Shown here: piece by piece, positions 6,301-13,241 of the stretch
Position numbering within the stretch: the stretch's first letter is position 1
Layout: the number at the start of each line of letters is the position of its first letter
Assembly: GCA_028701415.1 (NCBI GenBank)
Contig: JAQVQU010000039.1
Span: forward strand, 1-13,826
Reading direction: 5' to 3'
DNA length: 13,826 nucleotides
Origin: Clostridia bacterium
GTDB taxonomy: Bacteria > Bacillota > Clostridia > Christensenellales > DTU072
The notes under the pieces: model-generated
Seen by the model: only the letters and a program-made list of their open reading frames with translations
Database searches by the model: none
What the model was told of the DNA's origin: nothing
Program-made: the position numbers and the translations under genes

Positions 6301-7283
6301 TACCACTCCTTTCCTAATAAAAAACTTATATCCTTTCCTTCCTCTGCCAATCTTTTAACATAAGAAGAGCTTATCTCTGAATCCTTTGCAGGTAGAAACA
6401 AGGTCTTAATCCCTCCATTCTCCTCATTCCATTTAGCCATTTCTAACTCATATTTTAAATCGTTTGGGGTTCTAATGCCTCTTAAGATATATCTTATATC
6501 ATTATTTTTGCAGTAGTCAATAGCCCTCCCGTCATAACTCTCGACGACAATATTCGCCCTAAATTTTCTTACAGCGATCCCAATATTCTTTTTTCTTTTT
6601 TTAGTTTCCACCGAGGGATCTTTCTCAGGATTTTTCAAAAGAACTACATGTATTGATTTAAAGTATTTTATTGCTGTCTCAACTAGATATTCATGACCAA
6701 CAGTGTATGGATCAAAGGTTCCAGTTATTGCGACACTATTACCTAATGATATTAAATCTACTACTGTATGCCCATATTCTTTTAAGTCAAGTCGGCACAT
6801 ATTATTTGGGAGGATATAAGTTCTTTCCTCCTTTCTTTTCTCCAGAATTATTAAGCTATTTTCCGATAAAATATTACTTTCTGAAATTTTAGCTAAAAGT
6901 ACTGATTCATCTACAGAATTATACGGTGGATCTAAAAAAATTAGATTAAACTTTCTTCCTTCACTCGCCATTTGTCCTAAGACAAACGAATAATCTCGTT
7001 GAAATATCTCATATTTAGAATCAATTTTTGATAAATTTTGCTTAAGAACCTCAATAGATCGTGAATTCTTATCACAAAAGACACAACTTTCAGCGCCCCT
7101 CGATAAAGCCTCTATCCCTAAGGCCCCACTCCCAGCGAATAAATCTAGGACGCAACTTTCTTTTACATATTTTTGAATCAAATTAAAAATATTTTCTTTC
7201 ACTCTATCCGTAGTGGGTCTAATAGAATCCCCTTTTTCTGTGACTAAAGTTCTTCCTTTAAATTTTCCTGCTATTACTCTCAT
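6300..7283 (-). CDS. rsmD-coaD: Fusion of 16S rRNA m2G966 methyltransferase (RsmD) and phosphopantetheine adenylyltransferase (CoaD)
   Basis: One 327-residue frame encodes two enzymes that are usually separate adjacent genes. Residues 1 to about 180 are RsmD: MRVIAGKFKGR start, RPTTDRVKENIFN, the SAM-binding VLDLFAGSGALG at 45-56 and catalytic DPPY at 118-121. Residues 183-327 are CoaD, which makes dephospho-CoA from 4'-phosphopantetheine and ATP: TGTFDP at 187-192, TVGH at 194-197 (T/HxGH), RGIR at 268-271 and ISSS at 304-307. The linker is only a few residues, and the frame has no ATG, GTG or TTG near the junction that would start CoaD alone. The CoaD part (about 145 residues) lacks the last helix of typical 160-residue enzymes, and its ER-helix after NPEKDP is lysine-rich and divergent. 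The start overlaps the upstream gene by 26 bases; AAAGGTG serves as a slightly distant ribosome binding site. Both activities are likely, but loss of one cannot be excluded. Confidence 0.9.
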   Translation of the reverse strand: MRVIAGKFKGRTLVTEKGDSIRPTTDRVKENIFNLIQKYVKESCVLDLFAGSGALGIEALSRGAESCVFCDKNSRSIEVLKQNLSKIDSKYEIFQRDYSFVLGQMASEGRKFNLIFLDPPYNSVDESVLLAKISESNILSENSLIILEKRKEERTYILPNNMCRLDLKEYGHTVVDLISLGNSVAITGTFDPYTVGHEYLVETAIKYFKSIHVVLLKNPEKDPSVETKKRKKNIGIAVRKFRANIVVESYDGRAIDYCKNNDIRYILRGIRTPNDLKYELEMAKWNEENGGIKTLFLPAKDSEISSSYVKRLAEEGKDISFLLGKEW

Positions 7284-7818
7284 TTTGCTTATACACCTTT
7301 TTTTCTGTAATAATTAAATCCATTTTTATATCATGAGATTCAACTGCTAATTTACTATATTTATAATCTTCAAAACAAATACCGATTTTAAATATAACTT
7401 TGTTTTTCAACCAAGTATCATAATAACCTTTTCCATGCCCAAGTCGATTTAAATTTTGGTCAAACGAAACCATAGGTACTATTGCCAAGTCTATATCTTC
7501 CTCCTGACAATCTTCATCAGTTAATGGTTCTTTCGCCCCGAATACCCCCTCTTTAAATGAGGTGCTTTCATATATTTGAATTGCCCTCATTGTTGAGCCA
7601 TATAATTTTGGCACAAATACTTTTTTCCCTCTCTCGAATGAATTGCCGATTATCATTTTAGTGTCAACTTCTCTTTCCGTTGAAAGATAAACAAAAATAG
7701 ATCGTGCATTAATATATTCAGACATAGAAAAAAGTCTTTTGGATATAATTTCACTTTTAGTATCTTTGTTATAAACAAATATTTTTTTTATTAAAGAGCG
7801 AACGAAGCTTTTATCCAT
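7258..7818 (-). CDS. 5-formyltetrahydrofolate cyclo-ligase (MTHFS)
   Basis: Converts 5-formyltetrahydrofolate and ATP to 5,10-methenyltetrahydrofolate, returning a storage or inhibitory folate to the one-carbon pool. At 186 residues it has normal family length. Visible features are the N-terminal basic helix, VYLSTEREVDT (usually YxSxxxEVDT) at 43-53, KVFVPKL near 66-72 for substrate binding, and the glycine-rich RLGHGKGYYD at 125-134, the family signature. The call is therefore firm although the N-terminus is divergent. It starts 4 bases after the ACT-protein stop and has no visible Shine-Dalgarno site, so translation is probably coupled to the upstream gene. It overlaps rsmD-coaD by 26 bases. 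Neighbouring folate and CoA genes suggest a cofactor cluster at the end of the long operon. Confidence 0.92.
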   Translation of the reverse strand: MDKSFVRSLIKKIFVYNKDTKSEIISKRLFSMSEYINARSIFVYLSTEREVDTKMIIGNSFERGKKVFVPKLYGSTMRAIQIYESTSFKEGVFGAKEPLTDEDCQEEDIDLAIVPMVSFDQNLNRLGHGKGYYDTWLKNKVIFKIGICFEDYKYSKLAVESHDIKMDLIITEKKVYKQNESNSRKI

Positions 7819-7822
7819 TGGA

Positions 7823-8230
7823 TCAAAAAGACTTAACGCCGTTTTGGTTTAATATTTTTATCGCTAAATCGGGGAAATCAACTTTTAATAGGATAGCTGC
7901 GGTCTTTGAACCTACTTGAGCATAAGAATAAAGATAAGATATATTAATTCTTTCTTGGTCAAGTAGTTGTAATACTTTGTGCATCTCTCCTGGTTTGTCT
8001 GCCACCTGAAAACCAATTAAATCAGTTGATGCCGTATTAAATCCATTTTCCTTAAGAACCTTAATCGCCTTGTCATTATTATCCGTGATAGCACGCAATA
8101 TTCCATATTCCGAGGTATCAGCAATATTCATTGTCTGGATGTTAATGTTTGCATCCTTTAAAACGCGGGCAAACTCACAAATTCTTCCGCTTCTATTTTC
8201 TAAAAATACAGCTATTTGGTTTATTATCAT
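7823..8230 (-). CDS. Tandem ACT-domain protein
   Basis: A 135-residue protein made almost entirely of two ACT domains (about 3-66 and 69-133), each a ferredoxin-like fold that binds amino acids in characterised relatives. The first starts INQIAVFLENRSGRICEFA and continues with an INIQTMNIADT strand; the second starts LIGFQVADKPGEMHKVLQLL with an INISYLYSYA strand. No catalytic domain or DNA-binding helix is present, so it is a stand-alone sensor or modulator of unknown target. Such two-ACT proteins often accompany phenylacetate-CoA ligase and indolepyruvate oxidoreductase genes in Clostridia and archaea, from my knowledge of these clusters. A plausible but unproven role is sensing an aromatic amino acid and adjusting the ligase or oxidoreductase. 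AAGGAG lies 8 bases before the ATG, and the gene follows the adjacent paaK by 20 bases. Confidence 0.88.
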   Translation of the reverse strand: MIINQIAVFLENRSGRICEFARVLKDANINIQTMNIADTSEYGILRAITDNNDKAIKVLKENGFNTASTDLIGFQVADKPGEMHKVLQLLDQERINISYLYSYAQVGSKTAAILLKVDFPDLAIKILNQNGVKSF

Positions 8231-8250
8231 TTAGGTGCTCCTTACAAAAA

Positions 8251-9561
8251 TTATATTTTTCTGTTATCTTTAACTTTTTTTACTTTCTCCCCTTCTACGT
8301 ATTTAAAAGTTCCGCTAGATACAAGTTTAATATTCGCTGAAACTCCTATTGCAGAAGAAACTACTGAATTAACTTTTTGGGTTAGTAATTGAATAGACTT
8401 AATTTCATCAAAAGCAACTCCTGGCACTAATTCAACTTCTATATCCATAGTATCAAGATTGTTTATTCTATTCAATACCACCATGAACTTAGAACTTACT
8501 TGGGAATCACAACCGACCAAAGCGCTTTCTATTTGAGAAGGAAAGACGTTTACACCTCTTACTATCATCATGTCATCATATCTACCGGTAATTTTCGAGA
8601 GCCTCACAGTTGTTCTTCCACAGGGACATGGGTCAGAAATAATAGAAGAAATGTCTCTAGTACGATATCTTATAAGTGGCATTCCTTCTTTAGATAGGGT
8701 AGTAAAAACCAATTCCCCCGTTTCACCCATACGAAGTTGTTTTTCGGTAATTGAATCTATGATTTCGGGATAAAAGAAATCATCTTGAACGTGAGGGCCA
8801 CACTGAAACTCGCATTCTGTAGCAACCCCTGGCCCAGTAATTTCCGATAACCCATAAATATCATAAGCTTTTAACGAGTATAGTTCCTCTATCTGTTTTC
8901 TCATCTCCTCTGACCAAGGTTCAGCGCCGAAAACACCATACTTTAACGGAAAGTTCTTAGGATTTAGACCAAGCTTTAAAGCCTCTTCAGCCATGTGAAT
9001 AGCATAAGACGGGGTACAGCAAAGAGTATCTGCAGAAAAATCATTAATTAGCATAATTTGCCTTGGCGTATTGCCAGATGATACTGGAACAACTGTAGCA
9101 CCAATTAGTTCACCTCCGTAATGCATTCCTAGTCCCCCTGTAAAAAGGCCATACCCATATGCAACATGTATCGTTGACTCCTCCCCTGCTCCCACTGAAT
9201 ATAAACCTCTTGCACAACATTCGGCCCAATCCTCAATGTCTTTTTTCGTATAACCTACTACAGTTAACTTTCCAGTTGTTCCTGAGGAGGCATGAACCCT
9301 CACTATTTGTTTTTTGGAGACAGCAAAAGATCCAAATGGATAATTATCTCTCAAGTCATGTTTTTCAGTAAAAGGTAATTTTTCAATATCATCAATTGTC
9401 TTAATATCTTCGGGGTAAACGCCCATTTTAAGCATTTTCTCACGATACCACCCGACATTTTGAAAAACTCGCTTAACGACACTTACAAGCTTATTGGACT
9501 GAAGAGTAAATTTTTCTTCCTTTGTCATACACTCTATTTTTTGATTATAGTATTTTGTCAT
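8251..9561 (-). CDS. paaK: Phenylacetate-CoA ligase, copy 1 (AMP-forming)
   Basis: Adenylate-forming enzyme that joins an arylacetate (phenylacetate, or possibly indole- or 4-hydroxyphenylacetate) to CoA, yielding AMP and pyrophosphate. At 436 residues it has normal length. Motifs are the P-loop-like SSGTTGKLT at 92-100 (the usual GKP is GKL here), GYGLFTGGLGMHYG, YGLSE at 236-240, YRTRD at 299-303, CPCGR at 312-316 and GVNVFPSQIE at 337-346. The C-terminal catalytic-lysine region reads EGEKVKKVKD at 423-432, one residue longer than the EGKxRRV form in copy 2. It shares roughly half its residues with copy 2 by eye, indicating an old duplication. It starts one base after the iorB stop, with a GGGGGA ribosome binding site inside iorB, so it is co-translated with IorAB. 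The preferred substrate cannot be read from sequence. Confidence 0.93.
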   Translation of the reverse strand: MTKYYNQKIECMTKEEKFTLQSNKLVSVVKRVFQNVGWYREKMLKMGVYPEDIKTIDDIEKLPFTEKHDLRDNYPFGSFAVSKKQIVRVHASSGTTGKLTVVGYTKKDIEDWAECCARGLYSVGAGEESTIHVAYGYGLFTGGLGMHYGGELIGATVVPVSSGNTPRQIMLINDFSADTLCCTPSYAIHMAEEALKLGLNPKNFPLKYGVFGAEPWSEEMRKQIEELYSLKAYDIYGLSEITGPGVATECEFQCGPHVQDDFFYPEIIDSITEKQLRMGETGELVFTTLSKEGMPLIRYRTRDISSIISDPCPCGRTTVRLSKITGRYDDMMIVRGVNVFPSQIESALVGCDSQVSSKFMVVLNRINNLDTMDIEVELVPGVAFDEIKSIQLLTQKVNSVVSSAIGVSANIKLVSSGTFKYVEGEKVKKVKDNRKI

Positions 9562-9562
9562 A

Positions 9563-10159
9563 TTAAATCCCCCGTTTCTCTATAGCTTCATAACCGAGTT
9601 CTAAAGCAATCAAATTCAATTCAAGATTCTTTTCTTTAACACAATGCTTAATTGCTTCTTTAGCCAAATCCAGTTCAATCTTTTCCTTAGCACATAGCAT
9701 TCCGATCAAAACAACGTTCACTGCCTTTGAGCTTCCAGCTAACTCAGCCAGCTTTAGACCATCTATCTCAATAACATTTAAATTTTTATCTCTTAATTTC
9801 TTAAATGCATCCTTAGGATAAACTTCTTTTCCAGTAATAACTGGCATAGGAAGAATTTCTTGATTACTAACTATTATATACCCAGACTCCTTCAAGAAAT
9901 CTGACCATCTAATTGCTTCAAGTGTCTCAAACGATAAAATATAATCAGCATCACCTTGACATACGATTGGAGAAAAGACCTCCTTTCCCCATTTAACATG
10001 AGTAACAACACTACCCCCTCTTTGGCTCATCCCATGGACTTCGCTAAGCTTACATTCAAGTCCTAATCTAAGAGCAATTGTTCCTAATATTCTACTCGCT
10101 AGTAGGGTTCCTTGTCCCCCAACACCAACAATCAATATATTCAAATTATTTTGTACCAT
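9563..10159 (-). CDS. iorB: Indolepyruvate ferredoxin oxidoreductase, beta subunit
   Basis: Smaller subunit of the two-subunit enzyme that oxidatively decarboxylates aromatic 2-oxo acids (indolepyruvate, phenylpyruvate, hydroxyphenylpyruvate) with CoA and ferredoxin. The 198-residue length is normal. It is a pyruvate-ferredoxin-oxidoreductase gamma-type domain: the nucleotide-like loop ILIVGVGGQGTLLASRIL lies at 9-26, followed by SEVHGMSQRGGSVVTHV around 39-55, the family signature. No Fe-S motif is present; the clusters are in IorA. The ATG lies 4 bases after the iorA stop, with GGAGGG as ribosome binding site inside the iorA end. The iorA-iorB order and coupling match characterised archaeal and clostridial operons. 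It is complete, with no missing motifs. Confidence 0.95.
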   Translation of the reverse strand: MVQNNLNILIVGVGGQGTLLASRILGTIALRLGLECKLSEVHGMSQRGGSVVTHVKWGKEVFSPIVCQGDADYILSFETLEAIRWSDFLKESGYIIVSNQEILPMPVITGKEVYPKDAFKKLRDKNLNVIEIDGLKLAELAGSSKAVNVVLIGMLCAKEKIELDLAKEAIKHCVKEKNLELNLIALELGYEAIEKRGI

Positions 10160-10163
10160 ATTT

Positions 10164-11885
10164 CTATTTGCCCTCCGAAATTATTGCTTCAAATTTGCAC
10201 ATTTGTGTACAAACCCCACATCCAACGCACAATTCTTTATTGATTCTAACGGAGTTTCCTAAATTTTCTATTGCTGGGCATCCAATAGCTAAACATTGCT
10301 TACAATATATACATTTTTTGGTTTCAATAAAATATGCTGGCGGATATTTTTTATTTAACAACGCACAAGGTCTTCTTGCAATTATTACTGAAACGCATTT
10401 ATTTGAAATTTCTTCTTTCAAAGCATTCGTAACTTCTTGAATATTATAAGCGTCTACAACCCTTACGCTACCAGCCCCGCAAGCTAAACATAAGCGGTAT
10501 AAATCAATCTTATGTCCTTGTTGTCCTTTAATCGTTATCCCCGTGGATGGGTTATCTTGATGTCCTGTCATCGCTGTAATAGAATTATCCAGAATTACAA
10601 TTGTGGAAGTACCATTGTTATAAGTAGAATTTATCAACGAATTAATTCCACTATGCAAGAAAGTACTGTCTCCTATTACTGCTACTGTGTTTTCACCCTC
10701 ACCTGTATTTCCTTTGTCAAAACCATGTGCCATACCGATACTTGCACCCATGCAAACACATAAATCCACTGATGATAAAGGTTCAAGTGCACCAAGGGCA
10801 TAACAACCGATATCACCACAAACTTTTATTTTAAGTTTTTTCAAAGCGTAAAAAACACTTCTATGGGGGCATCCTGCACACATTACAGGAGGTCTTTGAG
10901 GTATCTTATCTTTGATTTTTTCTGTGGTTAATCCTCCCTCCAACTTCTGTTTTATATATGATACACAAAACTCACCTTGTCTTCCAAAAATTTCTTTCCC
11001 GTGACATTGAATACCTTGAGATAATAATTCTTTTTCAAAAAAAGGCTCTAGTTCTTCAACAACAATAAGTTCCTGAACCTGAGAAGCAAAAGTTCTTACC
11101 GCATCAAAATCAATTGGGTAAATCATCCCTAGTTTAAATACCGATGCGTCCGATGCCTCCATAACATATTGATAAACAGCCCCAGAGCAAACTATCCCCA
11201 ATTTCTGGCTTCGTAAAACAATCGAGTTGGTATTGTATAAAGAAATGTCTCTGGATAAATCATTTTCTCTTTTTTCTACATGTAAATGTCTAAACCTCGC
11301 CATACTAGGCATCATCACGTATTTTGAAACATCTTTTAGGTAAGGTTTATTTTGAATCTCAATTCTTTCTTGGGGTTCAACAAAGCTTCTGCTATGAGCA
11401 ATTCTTGTCGTCAATCTAATAATTACGGGTGTATCATACTTTTCGCTAATTATATATGCAATTTTTACAAAATCTCTTGCCTCAGAACTATCTGCAGGTT
11501 CAAGCATAGGGATATGAGCGCTCAGAGCATAATACCTACTATCTTGTTCATTTTGCGAACTATGCATCCCGGGATCATCCGCTACCACAATAACTAGCCC
11601 GGCATTTACTCCGGTGTAAGATAGGGTGAAAAGTGGATCTGCGGCAACATTTAAACCAACATGTTTCATGCAACACATGGAACGAACGCCTGAAAAACAA
11701 GCCCCTATTGCAACCTCCAAAGCAACTTTCTCATTTGGAGCCCATTCAGTATATATTGAATCATATTTTGAGGCACTTTCTGTGATCTCGGTTGATGGAG
11801 TTCCTGGATACGAAGATACAACCTTTACATCCGCTTCATAAGCTCCTAATGCTATAGCTTCATTTGCTAACAATAAACTTCCCAA
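10164..11885 (-). CDS. iorA: Indolepyruvate ferredoxin oxidoreductase, alpha subunit
   Basis: Catalytic subunit carrying thiamine diphosphate and two Fe-S clusters; makes arylacetyl-CoA, CO2 and reduced ferredoxin from aryl-pyruvate and CoA, and works in reverse for reductive carboxylation. At 573 residues it is slightly short of the 600 or so common in archaea. Domains in order: a pyrimidine-binding domain with SSYPGTPSTE at 24-33, MCAGCPHR at 335-342, the thiamine-binding domain with GDIGCYALG at 357-365, GDSTFLHSG at 405-413 and LDNS at 432-435, then a ferredoxin domain. The cysteines are C525, C528, C531, C536 and C553, C556, C559, C563. The start is TTG at 11883-11885: AGAGGTG precedes it, an in-frame TAG lies 24 bases upstream, and no ATG or GTG falls between. 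The resulting N-terminus (MGSLLLANEAI) fits the family. It follows the second paaK by 25 bases. Confidence 0.95.
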   Translation of the reverse strand: MGSLLLANEAIALGAYEADVKVVSSYPGTPSTEITESASKYDSIYTEWAPNEKVALEVAIGACFSGVRSMCCMKHVGLNVAADPLFTLSYTGVNAGLVIVVADDPGMHSSQNEQDSRYYALSAHIPMLEPADSSEARDFVKIAYIISEKYDTPVIIRLTTRIAHSRSFVEPQERIEIQNKPYLKDVSKYVMMPSMARFRHLHVEKRENDLSRDISLYNTNSIVLRSQKLGIVCSGAVYQYVMEASDASVFKLGMIYPIDFDAVRTFASQVQELIVVEELEPFFEKELLSQGIQCHGKEIFGRQGEFCVSYIKQKLEGGLTTEKIKDKIPQRPPVMCAGCPHRSVFYALKKLKIKVCGDIGCYALGALEPLSSVDLCVCMGASIGMAHGFDKGNTGEGENTVAVIGDSTFLHSGINSLINSTYNNGTSTIVILDNSITAMTGHQDNPSTGITIKGQQGHKIDLYRLCLACGAGSVRVVDAYNIQEVTNALKEEISNKCVSVIIARRPCALLNKKYPPAYFIETKKCIYCKQCLAIGCPAIENLGNSVRINKELCVGCGVCTQMCKFEAIISEGK

Positions 11886-11890
11886 TTTAA

Positions 11891-11897
11891 CACCTCT
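11891..11897 (-). promoter_or_regulatory. Ribosome binding site deciding the TTG start of iorA
   Basis: AGAGGTG on the minus strand, five bases before a TTG codon. With an in-frame stop 24 bases upstream and no ATG or GTG in between, it fixes TTG as the iorA start. Confidence 0.7.
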
Positions 11898-11910
11898 TAT
11901 CTGCTGCTAA

Positions 11911-13209
11911 TTAAATCTGTCTTAAATCTGTCACTCTTCTTGCTTTTCCTTCAAATCTTTTTAAAGATAAGGGTTCAACCAACTTAATCTCAGCATCAAT
12001 TTGAAGAATAACTTTGATATTGTGCTTAACTAGCTCTCTTAGCTTTTCTAAACTATGAAAATCGGACAGAAGTGCACCATCAGCTACTTCAACACGTATT
12101 TCCAATTTATCCAAATAGTTTTCTCTAGTTATTATCATCTCATACTGTCCCCCGATTTCCTTCATATTCATAAGAACTGATTCAACTTGTGAAGGGAATA
12201 CATTTACCCCTCGTATTATCAACATATCATCTGTTCTCCCTGTTACTCGAGACATTCTAACCGTATTTCTTCCACAGGGACAAGGGGACCGGTCTAGCGA
12301 GGTCAAATCCTTTGTCCTATACCTAATCATAGGCATCCCTTCTTTTGTTAAAGTTGTTAAAACCAATTCCCCGAGTTCCCCATCTTCAATAGGCTCTAGT
12401 GATTCTCTGTCCAAAACTTCTGGATAGAAATGATCCTCATTTACATGTAGACCAGTGTGGGCAAGACATTCCCCTGATACCCCCGGGCCAATAATTTCTG
12501 ATAAGCCATAATTATCAGTGGTCTCGATTTTTAGTCTCTTTCTAATTTCATTATGCATAGCATCTGTTGATGCCTCGCTGCCAAATAAACCTAATTTAAG
12601 ATTAAAATCCTCTATATTATAGCCTAATTTATTTATCATCTCAGAAATATATAAGGCGTATGAAGGAGTTGCCACTAGAACAGAAGCTTGTAAATCCTTT
12701 AAAAACATTACTTGTCTTTCAGTGTTTCCAGAACTTGCAGGAATAATTGCAGCGCCGAGTTTCCGACATCCCTGGTGCATGCCTAACGCACCGGTAAACA
12801 TACCATATCCAAAAGAAATTTGGACTAGATCATCTTTTGTCACACCTCCTGCAGCACTAACTCTCGCACAACATTCTATCCAAACTTTCATATCATTTTC
12901 GGTATAACACACCACTGTTGGTTTTCCGCTGGTCCCACTAGATGCATGAATTCTTACCAATGACTCTTTTGGAACGGCCAATAATCCGTATGGGTAGTTT
13001 TCTCTTAGGTCACTTTTAACTACAAAAGGGATTCTTTTAATATCATCCAAATTTTTTATATCACATGGTTTAAATCCTGCTTGGTCATATTTATTCTTGT
13101 AAAAAGGGATGTTGGCATATGCATAATTAACAATATGTTTTAACCTTTTTAATTGTAGCCTTCGCATGCTTATTGTAGACATAGTTTCAATTTTTACGTT
13201 ATATATCAT
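11911..13209 (-). CDS. paaK: Phenylacetate-CoA ligase, copy 2 (AMP-forming)
   Basis: Second arylacetate-CoA ligase, 432 residues, on the other side of iorAB. It is the more canonical copy: SSGTSGKPT at 90-98, FGYGMFTGALGMHQG, YGLSE at 234-238, YRTKD at 297-301, PCPCGR before 315, GVNVFPSQVE, and the C-terminal FEGKARRVTD carrying the presumed catalytic lysine. About half its residues match copy 1 by eye, with the longest shared runs in the adenylate-binding motifs; the N-terminal 60 residues and the C-terminal lid differ most. The ATG at 13207-13209 has GGAG 8 bases upstream and follows the hydratase stop by 32 bases. Keeping two diverged ligases next to one oxidoreductase suggests different aryl substrates or opposite physiological directions; both are inference. 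Confidence 0.93.
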   Translation of the reverse strand: MIYNVKIETMSTISMRRLQLKRLKHIVNYAYANIPFYKNKYDQAGFKPCDIKNLDDIKRIPFVVKSDLRENYPYGLLAVPKESLVRIHASSGTSGKPTVVCYTENDMKVWIECCARVSAAGGVTKDDLVQISFGYGMFTGALGMHQGCRKLGAAIIPASSGNTERQVMFLKDLQASVLVATPSYALYISEMINKLGYNIEDFNLKLGLFGSEASTDAMHNEIRKRLKIETTDNYGLSEIIGPGVSGECLAHTGLHVNEDHFYPEVLDRESLEPIEDGELGELVLTTLTKEGMPMIRYRTKDLTSLDRSPCPCGRNTVRMSRVTGRTDDMLIIRGVNVFPSQVESVLMNMKEIGGQYEMIITRENYLDKLEIRVEVADGALLSDFHSLEKLRELVKHNIKVILQIDAEIKLVEPLSLKRFEGKARRVTDLRQI

Positions 13210-13241
13210 CTTTATGCTCCTACGATATCTATTTATATATC

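Noticed and set aside
6304..6306. GTG as start of the coiled-coil gene
   Set aside because: It would place the AAGGAG site directly against the start codon. The ATG six bases on has proper spacing and overlaps the upstream stop.
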